From positions 1-32,912 of the forward strand of contig JBMNCO010000152.1 in NCBI GenBank assembly GCA_049366815.1: DNA of 32,912 bases, given 5' to 3'. The stretch is from CAYNYM01 sp049366815 (GTDB lineage Bacteria > Desulfobacterota > DSM-4660 > Desulfatiglandales > HGW-15). Of this stretch, positions 24,081 through 32,848 are shown in pieces. The notes under the pieces are model-generated. The model was not told the DNA's origin. It worked only from the letters and a program-made list of their open reading frames with translations, and made no database searches. Position 1 is the first letter of the stretch. Every line of letters starts with the position of its first letter. Made by a program: the position numbers and the translations under genes.

Positions 24081-25121
24081 ATGTCAGATACTGAACTTCA
24101 AAAAGGACAACCAGGAAAAGGTGAAGAAAGGGAACCGGGCAACCGGGAAGCCCGGGGGTTGGGATATTTTTTCAGGCACGAGAGGGAAAGACAGGGTCTC
24201 GATCCCGAACAAATAGCGGAAGTGACCCGGTTGAGAAGGCACATTATCGAGGCCCTGGAGACAGAGGCCTGGGACAATCTGCCGCCGCCCGTCTTTGTGC
24301 GGGGATTTGTCAGGACCTATGCCCGCGCTTTGGCCCTTGATGAAGAGGAGGCCGTAGGGCTGTTTGAAGAAACCTTTGGTCCTGGGACAGTCGAGCCCGT
24401 CCCCCTGACGCAGCCCCGCAGAAACAGGGCGGGGCGCCTGGTACTGCTTTCGTTATTCCTGGTCCTCGCCGGTGCGGCGGTCTATATCTTCCTCAGTGGG
24501 CGTTTTGTCCCCCCCGGCAGGGAAACCCCATCGGAAATAAAAGGTGCCGCAAGGGACTCGGCCGCGGAGGGGGAGAAAGAAGACACGGAAAGGGGCTCGG
24601 TCTTGAAGGAACGGCCCGGGACAATGGCGCCCCGGCTCGATGAAAGGCCGGTCCCGGTTCCTGAGGTGGAACCTCGAGCCGATAGGGATGAAGCCTTGCG
24701 CGGTCAGCCTGTTCCCGACCGGTTGCCGCCTGCTGAGACGCCTTTACCCGAATCGGAGCCCGAATTTCGGAGCGGCGAGACCGAGGCCCATGTCAGAAGC
24801 CCTGAAAAGCCTCCTGACGGACAGGGGGGATCGGGACCTTCCGAAATCCTCCAGGTTGAAGAAAATATCTTACGGGTTACGGTCATCGAGAGGACCTGGA
24901 TGAAAATCTATGTGGACGACGAAGACCCCAGGGAGTACATCTTCCGACCCGGTACGCAGCCTCAGTGGAAGGCCAGGAATGGTTTTAATCTTGTCATTGG
25001 AAACGCGGCAGGCATAAAATTGGAATTTAACGGAAAAAGAATCGAAAATCTCGGAAACACGGGCCAGGTGGTCAGGCTGTCTTTTCCTGAAAACTTTCGT
25101 GCTGAAAAATACGAGGATTGA
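24081..25121 (+). CDS. RodZ-like helix-turn-helix membrane protein
   Basis: The 346-residue product has the RodZ layout: a cytoplasmic HTH_25 domain (about residues 28-95, LGYFFRHERERQGLDPEQIAEVTR-like; landmark PPPVFVRGFVRTYAR), one transmembrane segment (LVLLSLFLVLAGAAVYIFL), a long proline- and glutamate-rich periplasmic linker, and a C-terminal beta domain (DUF4115; TWMKIYVDD, GNAAGIKLEFNG). RodZ links MreB to the cell-shape machinery. The frame stays open from 23994, but the first 29 codons there look non-family, and ATG 24081 gives a sensible N-terminus. Its last codons provide the ribosome site for tyrS, which begins two bases after the stop. Confidence 0.82.
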   Translation: MSDTELQKGQPGKGEEREPGNREARGLGYFFRHERERQGLDPEQIAEVTRLRRHIIEALETEAWDNLPPPVFVRGFVRTYARALALDEEEAVGLFEETFGPGTVEPVPLTQPRRNRAGRLVLLSLFLVLAGAAVYIFLSGRFVPPGRETPSEIKGAARDSAAEGEKEDTERGSVLKERPGTMAPRLDERPVPVPEVEPRADRDEALRGQPVPDRLPPAETPLPESEPEFRSGETEAHVRSPEKPPDGQGGSGPSEILQVEENILRVTVIERTWMKIYVDDEDPREYIFRPGTQPQWKARNGFNLVIGNAAGIKLEFNGKRIENLGNTGQVVRLSFPENFRAEKYED

Positions 25122-25122
25122 A

Positions 25123-26352
25123 GTGAATAATATATACGACATATTTGAAGAGAGAGGTTTTATCGAACAAGTTACGGATGAGAAGATGGTCCGAGAGCTT
25201 CTGCGGGATCCTGTCACCTGTTACATCGGTTTTGATCCGACGGCCAGCAGTCTCCATGTCGGGAGCCTTGTGCCGATCATGTCCCTGGCGCACATGCAGA
25301 GGGAAGGGCACAGGCCCATCGCCCTCGTGGGAGGCGGCACCACCCTCGTGGGGGATCCCAGTGGGAGGAGCGAGATGCGACAGATCATGACCATGGAGCA
25401 GATCAATGAGAACGCGGAGGGGATAAAAAGGCAGCTCTCGCGGTTCCTTGATTTCACCGATGGAAGGGCGCTCATGTTAAACAACGCCGATTGGCTCGTG
25501 GGCCTGAATTACATCGAATTCCTCCGGGACATCGGTCGCCACTTCAGTGTCAACAGGATGCTCGCCGCTGAGAGTTACCGGGTCAGGTTGAAGACCGGGC
25601 TCAGCTTCATCGAGTTCAATTACATGCTCCTCCAGGCCTATGATTTCTGGTATCTGTTCAAGCATCACGGCTGTCGTCTTCAGATGGGAGGAAATGATCA
25701 GTGGGGAAATATCCTTGCCGGGGCGGACCTGACCCGCAGGCTTGAAAGAGAGGTCATCCACGGGTTGACCTTTCCTCTGATTACGACAACGGGGGGGATA
25801 AAGATGGGGAAGACCCATCAGGGTGCAATCTGGCTGGATCCGGAACTGACTTCCCCCTATGACTACTACCAGTACTGGATCAATCAGAATGATGAAGATG
25901 TCGAGCGTTTTCTGGCCCTGTTCACCTTCCTCCCAATGGAAGAAGTGCGCAGATTGGGCGCTCTGGAAGGAGAAGATATCCGACAGGCCAAAGAGGTCCT
26001 GGCCTTCGAGGCCACCAGGCTGTGCCACGGAGAGGAGAATGCGAAAAGGGCCCGGGCCGCTGCCGGCCGGCTCTTCGGGGGTGATGGATCAGAGTCCTCT
26101 GATTCCGTGCCTTTCTGTAACATCAGCGCTGCAGAACTCGAGGAGGGGATACCCGCCTATCTCCTCCTTGAAAAGGTGGGACTCTGTAAGACAAGAAGCG
26201 ATGCCCGTCGCCTGATCTCTCAGGGGGGCGGCTATATCAATGGAACTCGTATCGATGTGTTTGACCGAATGATAGGAACGGAGGACCTGGATAACGGGGG
26301 CCTCTTATTGAGGGTCGGGAAGAAAAAATATCTCAGAGTCATTACTTCATAA
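25123..26352 (+). CDS. tyrS: Tyrosyl-tRNA synthetase
   Basis: This class I synthetase (409 residues) charges tRNA-Tyr. The HIGH-type motif is LHVGS (residues 44-48) and the KMSKS-type motif is KMGKT. NDQWGNILAG is the tyrosine-specific block. The C-terminal S4 domain (from about 340, LLEKVGLCKTRSDARRLISQGG as landmark) binds tRNA. The frame is open from a GTG at 25099, but that overlaps the RodZ-like gene; GTG at 25123 has GAGG six bases upstream and gives the standard length. It is cotranscribed with the RodZ-like gene, and rpoH begins 22 bases after its stop. Confidence 0.95.
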   Translation: MNNIYDIFEERGFIEQVTDEKMVRELLRDPVTCYIGFDPTASSLHVGSLVPIMSLAHMQREGHRPIALVGGGTTLVGDPSGRSEMRQIMTMEQINENAEGIKRQLSRFLDFTDGRALMLNNADWLVGLNYIEFLRDIGRHFSVNRMLAAESYRVRLKTGLSFIEFNYMLLQAYDFWYLFKHHGCRLQMGGNDQWGNILAGADLTRRLEREVIHGLTFPLITTTGGIKMGKTHQGAIWLDPELTSPYDYYQYWINQNDEDVERFLALFTFLPMEEVRRLGALEGEDIRQAKEVLAFEATRLCHGEENAKRARAAAGRLFGGDGSESSDSVPFCNISAAELEEGIPAYLLLEKVGLCKTRSDARRLISQGGGYINGTRIDVFDRMIGTEDLDNGGLLLRVGKKKYLRVITS

Positions 26353-26374
26353 ACGAGATCGTGTACAAGACACC

Positions 26375-27355
26375 ATGGGAACGAAAAAAAAGACAGCAGA
26401 GCAGAGTGAAGTGGCCGAGGAAAAGGACCGGGAACTGAATGCATCCTTCGAGGGGGATCTCAGGCCTGTCGTCCAGACCGGAGCCCGGTCCCTTGTGCCC
26501 TATGATCCTCTTCAGATGTATCTGATGGAGATCAAACAATACAATCTCTTGACCCGGGAGGAAGAGAGAGAACTGGCCATTCGGGTGAGGGAAAAAAAGG
26601 ATCAGAAGGCGGCCTACGTCCTCATTACCTCCAATCTGCGTTTGGTGGTCAAAATCGCCATGGATTTTCACCGCTACTGGACCAAAAGCCTGATGGACCT
26701 CATCCAGGAGGGAAACGTCGGACTGCTCCAGGCCGTCAGAAAATTTGATCCATACCGGGGGATCAAGTTTTCCTATTACGCCTCCTTCTGGATCAAGGCC
26801 TATATGCTGAAGTACATCATGGAGAACTGGAAGCTCGTCAAGATCGGAACCACCCAGACACAGCGGAAACTCTTTTTCAATCTGGCCAAGGAAAGGGATA
26901 AACTGATATCCCAGGGCTTTGACCCGGAGCCGAGGCTCCTGGCCGAAAGACTCGATGTCAAGGAAAAGGAGATCGAGGAAATGAGCCAGCGCCTGGGCAG
27001 CGGAGACGTCTCCCTGAGCGCTCCGGTGGGAGAAAACGGCAGGGAGGTCTATGGTTCCTTTCTGCCGGATCAGAGGGCCGGAGTGGATGACCTGCTGTCC
27101 GAGCAGGAGAACCGGCGCCTGCTTTTGAAAAAGCTGGAGGAATACAGGAGTCAGCTTTCAGGCAAGGAATTGGACATCTTCGACAATCGCATCATGGCCG
27201 AGAATCCTTTAACGCTGCAGGACCTGGGCGATAAATACCAGATCTCCAGGGAACGGGTCCGTCAGATCCAGGAGAGGATCGTAAAGAACATCAAGAAATG
27301 GCTGGTGGATGAAATTCCGGATTTTGAAGAAAATTTCAGCAATTTTATCACATGA
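26375..27355 (+). CDS. rpoH: Heat-shock RNA polymerase sigma factor (sigma-32)
   Basis: The 326-residue product is a sigma-70 family factor without region 1.1. Region 2 (LITSNLRLVVKIAMDF, DLIQEGNVGLLQAVRKFDPYRG, FSYYASFWIKAYM) melts and reads the -10 box. The diagnostic RpoH box TQRKLFFNLAKERDK follows. Region 4 (ENPLTLQDLGDKYQISRERVRQIQERI) reads the -35 box. It should direct transcription of chaperone and protease genes after heat or misfolding stress. The N-terminus is about 40 residues longer than in E. coli. Its stop overlaps the ATG of the TPR lipoprotein gene (ATGA), so the two are translationally coupled. The ribosome site is weak. Confidence 0.92.
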   Translation: MGTKKKTAEQSEVAEEKDRELNASFEGDLRPVVQTGARSLVPYDPLQMYLMEIKQYNLLTREEERELAIRVREKKDQKAAYVLITSNLRLVVKIAMDFHRYWTKSLMDLIQEGNVGLLQAVRKFDPYRGIKFSYYASFWIKAYMLKYIMENWKLVKIGTTQTQRKLFFNLAKERDKLISQGFDPEPRLLAERLDVKEKEIEEMSQRLGSGDVSLSAPVGENGREVYGSFLPDQRAGVDDLLSEQENRRLLLKKLEEYRSQLSGKELDIFDNRIMAENPLTLQDLGDKYQISRERVRQIQERIVKNIKKWLVDEIPDFEENFSNFIT

Positions 27356-29262
27356 CCCAAACAGACGGGAAACCCGTAACAGGTTGGCCCTTTGAATCCC
27401 CCGTCAGGCCCGGTCCCTCATCGTCGGGCCTCTCTGGACGGCCGGACCTGCAGAAAAACCCCAGGAGCGCTGCTCAACAGGGCAGTGCCAGGAAAGTGAA
27501 AAAGACAATAAGACATATCACGATCACGGCCGTTGTTGTCTGTATGGCGGCCATGTGTGCCTGTTCATGGCTTCGGCTTCAAGTCCCTGACCCCGAAATG
27601 CAGGGGATTTCCTCCGATTTGCGGTCCCTGGAAGCAGAAGAAGACAATCTTCAGAAGGCCTACGGCTATTTCACCTTGTCTTCCATGCATCAAAGGCATG
27701 GCCGCATCGAGGTGGCCAGAGAGTATCTGTCCAAGGCCGTTGAGAATGATCCGGATTCAGCCTATCTGAACCGGAAAATGGCTCTGATATTGAAATCATT
27801 GAAGGATTATCAGAACGCGCTGATCTATGCCCGGAAATGCAGCGACCTTGAGCCCGAAAATATCGGGCACCGGGTTCTTGTGGCGGAACTCTATTCCCTT
27901 GCAGATGAAGACGCCTCCGCGCTCGAAGAATACAAAAAGATCCTGGAAATAGATCCGGACCAGAGAAGAATCAGGCTGATCATGACCACGGTCCTGATAA
28001 AAAATGGAGATTTCACCGATGCCAAGGTCCATCTGGATAGACTCATCCAGGAAGATCCCGGTGCCGTGATACCCCATTATTACAGGGGGCGGATCAACCT
28101 TGAAATGAAGGATTTCGCACAGGCGGAAAAGGCCTTTCTGGAGGCCTTGAGACTGGATCCCCGGATGGAGCCCGCCCTCTTTGACCTGGGCAGCCTTTAT
28201 CAGATGACCGAGCGATACGGGGACGCCGCGGAAATCTACGAAAGACTTCTGCGTGCAGACCCCTCCAACGGGATCGTCAGAGAAAGATTGATCAACGTCT
28301 ATTTCGAAGCCGGCCAGGAAGCAAAGGCCGAGAAATATCTGGAGGAGATCAGGAAACGGGCGGGGCCGGGAGATCCGCAACGTCAGACCCTCGGGCTTAT
28401 CTATCTGCGCCACGGGAGGCTGGATGCATCCATCGAGGAACTGGACCTCATCGTCTCGGCATGGCCGGATGACAGTAAATCCAGGTATTATCTCGCAGCG
28501 GCGTATGAAGAGAAAGGAGACACGGAAAAGGCCCTTGACCACTTTGGGCGCGTCGGGGAGGGTTCGGAATACTACAGCAAGGCGATCATGCATATGGCCT
28601 ACATCCTTGACGGCCGGGAGAGAACCGACGAGGCCGTCGAGATCCTTAAAAGGGCCGTGGCGGTTGAAAGAGAGCAGGTTGAACTGCACCTCATGCTAGC
28701 GACCTTTCTGGAGACCGGGAAGGCCTATGAAGAGGCCGTCACTGTGCTCAGGGAGGGACTGGAACGGGATCAGCGCAATGTCGATCTTCTCTTCCGATAC
28801 GGCGTGGTGTTGGACAAGATGGGCAGGAAGGATGCGTGCATTTTGGAGATGAAGAAGATCCTGGAGATCGATCCCGAACACGCGGATGCGCTCAATTATA
28901 TCGGTTATACCTATGCCGAGCAGGGCATCAGGCTGGATGAGGCCGAGGCGTTGATCGAGAGGGCCCTCAGGGTCAAGCCGGACAGCGGGTATATCGTAGA
29001 CAGTCTGGGATGGGTGTTTTATCAAAAGGGCCGGTATGATGAGGCCGTGAAACAGTTGGAAAGGGCGGCTTCTCTTGTTCCCGAAGATCCGACGGTGGCC
29101 GAGCATCTCGGTGATGTCTATTCCAAAAAGGGGCGATACGAGGAAGGCCTGGAGATGTATGAAAAGGCCCTGTCCCTGACTCATCCCGAACCGGAGAAGA
29201 TCAGGGCCAAGATAGAAGAAATCAAGAAACTGCTTGGAAAAGACCGGGTTCGACAGCCCTGA
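27352..29262 (+). CDS. TPR-repeat lipoprotein
   Basis: The product (636 residues from the first ATG) has roughly fifteen tetratricopeptide repeats from about residue 100 to the end, with typical units such as ALEEYKKILEIDP and AEKAFLEALRLDP. The N-terminal 48 residues are unstructured and precede a signal-like stretch (KKTIRHITITAVVVCMAAM) with a possible lipobox ending at MCAC. A GTG start at 27496, preceded by AGGA, would place the signal peptide at the very N-terminus and may be the real start; the ATG at 27352 overlaps the rpoH stop as ATGA. TPR proteins act as scaffolds. Its position before a LolB-like gene suggests a role in outer-membrane lipoprotein or envelope assembly. Confidence 0.85.
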   Translation: MTQTDGKPVTGWPFESPVRPGPSSSGLSGRPDLQKNPRSAAQQGSARKVKKTIRHITITAVVVCMAAMCACSWLRLQVPDPEMQGISSDLRSLEAEEDNLQKAYGYFTLSSMHQRHGRIEVAREYLSKAVENDPDSAYLNRKMALILKSLKDYQNALIYARKCSDLEPENIGHRVLVAELYSLADEDASALEEYKKILEIDPDQRRIRLIMTTVLIKNGDFTDAKVHLDRLIQEDPGAVIPHYYRGRINLEMKDFAQAEKAFLEALRLDPRMEPALFDLGSLYQMTERYGDAAEIYERLLRADPSNGIVRERLINVYFEAGQEAKAEKYLEEIRKRAGPGDPQRQTLGLIYLRHGRLDASIEELDLIVSAWPDDSKSRYYLAAAYEEKGDTEKALDHFGRVGEGSEYYSKAIMHMAYILDGRERTDEAVEILKRAVAVEREQVELHLMLATFLETGKAYEEAVTVLREGLERDQRNVDLLFRYGVVLDKMGRKDACILEMKKILEIDPEHADALNYIGYTYAEQGIRLDEAEALIERALRVKPDSGYIVDSLGWVFYQKGRYDEAVKQLERAASLVPEDPTVAEHLGDVYSKKGRYEEGLEMYEKALSLTHPEPEKIRAKIEEIKKLLGKDRVRQP

Positions 29263-29269
29263 ATACCCC

Positions 29270-29290
29270 GGCGCACGGCGCCTTTGTTTT
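29270..29290 (+). terminator. Short intrinsic terminator after the TPR gene
   Basis: GGCGC (29270-29274), a three-base loop and GCGCC (29278-29282) are followed by TTTGTTTT. The stem is short but all G-C. It lies immediately after the TPR stop, so it may attenuate transcription into the LolB-like gene. Confidence 0.5.
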
Positions 29291-29307
29291 CCGCGGAGTC
29301 ATGGCAG

Positions 29308-30117
29308 ATGAATTTCATGAAATTGGAAACGGAAAGGAGAAGGCCCGTCCTTTTCCTTTTCCTTTTTTCCGCCTTCACGTTCTTTTACGGTTGCGCCGCC
29401 TTGAGGCCGGTTCCCGAGGGACCGCCCCTGACGTCTCAACAGGTCGGTGCGATTCTCTCTGAAATGGCCCTGCAGCAGGCCCGGGTGTCGAGTTTCTATT
29501 CCCAGGGCAAGGTCGTCATGAAGGACGGACTGCTGGAGGCGGAATCGGACATCCTGATCGTAGGAAACAGGGAACCCCTGCGCATCAGGGTCGAGTTCAC
29601 CCATCCCTGGGGCAAGCCGCTTCTCCACGTGCTTATCGATGACATGCGGCTCAACGTCCTTTCTTTCAGGGACAAGAAGTGCTATTCCGGGGCCTTCAGC
29701 CCGGATGCCCTGTCCGGGTTTTTCCCGGGAGGACTGGAACGGTCTATGATCTGGGCGGTCCTGAGGGGGTATCCGGATCTTTTCGCGTACAATCATATCC
29801 TGTCCTCCGAAGCAAATCGTATCCTCGTCCTCGATGAGAGGGGAGTGGAGATCCAGAGGGTCACGATCTCAGAAAAGCATGGGATTCCTGAAAAGGTCGA
29901 CCTTATGCGGCAGGGCGTTCAACTGGCCTTTTGGGACTATCGCTCGGAGGGGGGTGTCCTCTATGCGCGCAGGGAGCGCATCACACATCCCGAGAGCAAC
30001 AAGACATTGTCGCTTCAAAGGACGACGACCGTCTTCAACAAGCCTATCCCGGCAGAGCTTTTCCTCCTGGAAAAGCCCCCCCATTTCGAACAGGCCGACC
30101 TGGAAGACATCCGGTAA
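29308..30117 (+). CDS. LolB-like/DUF4292 outer-membrane lipoprotein
   Basis: The 269-residue product has a basic start, a hydrophobic core and lipobox FFYGC, so it is a lipoprotein. The mature part begins with a proline-rich stretch and continues with beta strands such as FYSQGKVVMKDGLLEAESDILIVG, resembling LolB/LolA and DUF4292 domains (shown by landmark VVMKDG and FTHPWGKPLLHVL). These half-barrels carry lipoproteins to the outer membrane. A TTG start at 29284 is possible, but ATG 29308 has GGAG nine bases upstream. It follows the TPR lipoprotein gene by 45 bases, a pairing that occurs elsewhere in this phylum. Confidence 0.78.
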   Translation: MNFMKLETERRRPVLFLFLFSAFTFFYGCAALRPVPEGPPLTSQQVGAILSEMALQQARVSSFYSQGKVVMKDGLLEAESDILIVGNREPLRIRVEFTHPWGKPLLHVLIDDMRLNVLSFRDKKCYSGAFSPDALSGFFPGGLERSMIWAVLRGYPDLFAYNHILSSEANRILVLDERGVEIQRVTISEKHGIPEKVDLMRQGVQLAFWDYRSEGGVLYARRERITHPESNKTLSLQRTTTVFNKPIPAELFLLEKPPHFEQADLEDIR

Positions 30118-30292
30118 GGGCATCCGCCCCGGATTTATGCCATGGGACGGTGCGCACTCATGGGCCCTTCCCGCAGCGCCCCGTTGCAATATCGTGAAGG
30201 CCTTTTCATTCCAGATAGAGATTTTTCCCTTGCACAGGATTTCCAGTATGCTATTTAAAAGGATTTAGATTTTCCACAGAAAGGCCGAAAAG

Positions 30293-30673
30293 ATGATCAA
30301 ACTTGATTTTTCCAAAGGAGACGGGCTGTTGCCCGCCATTGTTCAGGATGACGCCTCGGGTAAGGTCCTGATGCTCGCCTATATCAACGAAGAGTCCTGG
30401 AAAAAGACCCTGGAGACGGGTGAGGCCCATTTCTGGAGTCGATCGCGCCGGGAGCTCTGGCACAAAGGCGGGACTTCGGGCCACGTGCAGCAGATTAAGG
30501 AGATCTTTGCAGACTGTGACAACGACACGGTGCTCTTCAGGGTCAAACAGGTGGGCGGGGCCGCCTGCCACCTGGGCTATGAGAGTTGCTTTCACAAGAA
30601 GGTGGCCCCCGGCGGAGAGGTGACGATAGTCGGTGAGAAAGTATTTGATCCAGAAAAGGTTTACAAGTCATGA
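30293..30673 (+). CDS. hisI: Phosphoribosyl-AMP cyclohydrolase
   Basis: This 126-residue metal-dependent enzyme opens the ring of phosphoribosyl-AMP, the third step of histidine synthesis. The family blocks FWSRSRRELWHKGGTSG (landmark RSRRELWHKG), ADCDNDT with magnesium-binding aspartates, and the zinc cysteines of GGAACHLGYESCF are all present. It lacks the HisE pyrophosphohydrolase domain, so hisE must be elsewhere. It overlaps hisG by four bases (ATGA). An AAAGG ribosome site lies before the ATG. A weak promoter candidate (TTGCAC at 30230, AT-rich block near 30252) lies upstream. Confidence 0.95.
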   Translation: MIKLDFSKGDGLLPAIVQDDASGKVLMLAYINEESWKKTLETGEAHFWSRSRRELWHKGGTSGHVQQIKEIFADCDNDTVLFRVKQVGGAACHLGYESCFHKKVAPGGEVTIVGEKVFDPEKVYKS

Positions 30674-31542
30674 AAAAACTGAAATTCGGTATACCCAAAG
30701 GCAGTCTTCAATCCGCGACCACCAGACTCTTTGAAAAGTCGGGATGGAAGATCAATGTCAACGGGCGGAGTTATTTCCCGGACATCAATGACGGTGCCAT
30801 GGAGATCACCATTTGCAGGGCCCAGGAGATGTCCCGCTACGTCGAGAACGGGACCCTGGACGCAGGTCTGACAGGCAAGGACTGGACCGAGGAAAACGAG
30901 TCGGATGTGCTGGTGGTGGATGACCTGGTCTACTCGAAGGTCAGTCAGAACCCGGCACGCTGGGTCCTGGCGGTGCCGGCCGATTCACCCGTCCGGAACC
31001 TCGAGGACCTCCATGGAAAGAAGATTTCCACAGAGCTGGTTCATTTCACAAAGAGATATTTCAAGGAAAGAAATATCGACGTGAGGGTGGAGTTTTCCTG
31101 GGGTGCCACAGAAGGCAAGGTGGTCTCCGGACTTGCGGATGCCATTGTGGAGGTCACGGAGACGGGGAGCACCATCAAGGCCCATGGCCTCAAGATCATC
31201 CACGACCTCATGGAATCGTACACCCAGTTGATCGCCAACAAAGAGTCCTACAAAGAAAAGTGGAAAAGGGAAAAGATCGAGCAGATCATCCTTCTCCTCA
31301 AGGGCGCCCTCAGGGCGGAGAACATGGTGGGTCTCAAGATGAATGTCCCGGAGCGGCAGCTGGAAGAGGTGATCCGGATCCTCCCGAGCTTGAACGCCCC
31401 GACCGTGGCAAGCCTTTATAAATCCCCCTGGTTTTCTGTGGAAACCGTGGTGGATTCCGCCCTCGTCAGGGACCTGATCCCCCGGTTGATAAAGGCGGGG
31501 GCGGAAGGGATTATTGAATACCCCCTGAACAAGGTGATTTGA
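30670..31542 (+). CDS. hisG: ATP phosphoribosyltransferase, long form
   Basis: The 290-residue product catalyses the first committed step of histidine synthesis, joining ATP and PRPP. FGIPKGSLQSAT at the start, DAGLTGKDW near residue 77 and the PRPP loop region VEVTETGSTIKAHGL are family blocks. The length and C-terminal segment (about 215-290, NVPERQLEEVIRILPSLNAPT) show the long form with a regulatory domain, which is inhibited by histidine and needs no HisZ partner. Coupled translation with hisI is indicated by the four-base overlap. Confidence 0.95.
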   Translation: MKKLKFGIPKGSLQSATTRLFEKSGWKINVNGRSYFPDINDGAMEITICRAQEMSRYVENGTLDAGLTGKDWTEENESDVLVVDDLVYSKVSQNPARWVLAVPADSPVRNLEDLHGKKISTELVHFTKRYFKERNIDVRVEFSWGATEGKVVSGLADAIVEVTETGSTIKAHGLKIIHDLMESYTQLIANKESYKEKWKREKIEQIILLLKGALRAENMVGLKMNVPERQLEEVIRILPSLNAPTVASLYKSPWFSVETVVDSALVRDLIPRLIKAGAEGIIEYPLNKVI

Positions 31543-31581
31543 GGACACCGAACCGCAGTGTTCGAGACAGGGCAGGGCAGC

Positions 31582-32730
31582 ATGAATGAAACCGCCGAAA
31601 GGGCAGTGAATATCCCCCCCTTCATTGTCATGGACGTCCTTGAACGGGCTCAGGCGCTCGAGAGACAGGGACGTTCCATCATCCATCTCGAGATAGGAGA
31701 GCCGGATTTTCCGACCCCGGATTGCATCCGTGAGGCCGGGATGAGGGCCATCAGGGACGGCCACACCCATTACACCCACAGCCTGGGCATCATTGAATTG
31801 CGGGAGGCCATTTGCAGCCACTACCTGAAAAAATACGGGGTGCGTGTGAGCCCGGATCAGGTCATCGTGACCTCCGGGACGTCACCCGCCCTGCTTATGG
31901 TCTTTTCCGCGCTCCTGGAACCGGGGGACGAGATCATCATCTCCAATCCCCATTATCCCTGCTATCCCAATTTCGCCCGATTCATCCAGGCCAGCCCGGC
32001 CTTTGTCCATGTCAAGGCGGAAGAGGGTTTCCAGTACCATCCCGAGGAAATCAGGAGAAACCTGCGCCAAAGGACCAAGGCCGTCATGATCAATTCCCCC
32101 TCCAACCCCACGGGCAATCTGCTCTGCCCGGAGCGCATGGCGGAGATTGCCGGTCTGGGACCCTATGTCGTTTCAGATGAAATCTATCATGGCCTGGTCT
32201 ACGGCGAGAGGGAGCATTCCATCCTGGAATTTACGGACAGGGCCTTTGTCTTGAACGGTTTCTCAAAGGCCTATGCCATGACCGGATGGCGGCTCGGGTA
32301 TATCATCGCACCCCCCGAATTCATAAGACCCCTGCAAAAGATCCAGCAGAACTTTTTCATATCGGCGGGGAGCGTCTCCCAGTGGGCGGGACTGGCGGCC
32401 TTGAGGGAGGCCGGACCCGACGTGGAAAATATGAGGGCCGTCTATGACGAGCGGCGTCGCTATATGATCCCGAGATTGAAGGCCCTGGGCTTCAAACTTG
32501 CCGGCAGGCCTGCAGGGGCCTTCTATATGCTGGCCGACGCCAGACATCTGTCCGGGAATTCCTATGAACTGGCATTCAAGATCCTGGAGGAGGCCGGGGT
32601 GGGGGTGGCGCCCGGTATCGATTTCGGCCGGAATGCCGAGGGATACCTCCGCTTTTCCTATGCCAATTCCCTTGACAACATCAGGGAGGGTCTGGATCGC
32701 ATCGAGGCCTATCTCAAGGGGCCGGGTTGA
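31582..32730 (+). CDS. Class I/II PLP-dependent aminotransferase
   Basis: This 382-residue fold-type I aminotransferase has the aspartate-aminotransferase signature: IGEPDFPTP (38-46), SPSNPTGN (172-179), SDEIYHGLVYG (198-208), PLP lysine K229 in NGFSKAYAMTGWRLGY, and the carboxylate-binding arginine R362 region near GYLRFSYANS. It resembles the AspC/AlaA subgroup Ig rather than HisC, even though it follows hisG by about 40 bases, so it may act on alanine, aspartate or aromatic amino acids and be only loosely linked to histidine. A GTG start at 31558 would add eight residues; ATG 31582 is preferred because the family sequence begins there. Confidence 0.85.
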   Translation: MNETAERAVNIPPFIVMDVLERAQALERQGRSIIHLEIGEPDFPTPDCIREAGMRAIRDGHTHYTHSLGIIELREAICSHYLKKYGVRVSPDQVIVTSGTSPALLMVFSALLEPGDEIIISNPHYPCYPNFARFIQASPAFVHVKAEEGFQYHPEEIRRNLRQRTKAVMINSPSNPTGNLLCPERMAEIAGLGPYVVSDEIYHGLVYGEREHSILEFTDRAFVLNGFSKAYAMTGWRLGYIIAPPEFIRPLQKIQQNFFISAGSVSQWAGLAALREAGPDVENMRAVYDERRRYMIPRLKALGFKLAGRPAGAFYMLADARHLSGNSYELAFKILEEAGVGVAPGIDFGRNAEGYLRFSYANSLDNIREGLDRIEAYLKGPG

Positions 32731-32820
32731 TTGTCGCCCGTTTCAGGACCTGTGTGCCCCTGCGGATTCAGCCGTGCCCGGGTGCAGTCAAAGGGCTAAA
32801 ATGTTACCTTTTTTCATGGG

Positions 32821-32848
32821 TGTCCAAAACAAGTCTATTTTTTGGACA
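32821..32848. repeat. Perfect 9-bp inverted repeat near the window end
   Basis: TGTCCAAAA (32821-32829) and TTTTGGACA (32840-32848) are perfect inverted copies around ten bases. No T-tract follows on the plus strand. It may be an operator for a gene beyond the window, or an element end. The rest of 32731-32912 shows no gene and no clear terminator. Confidence 0.5.
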
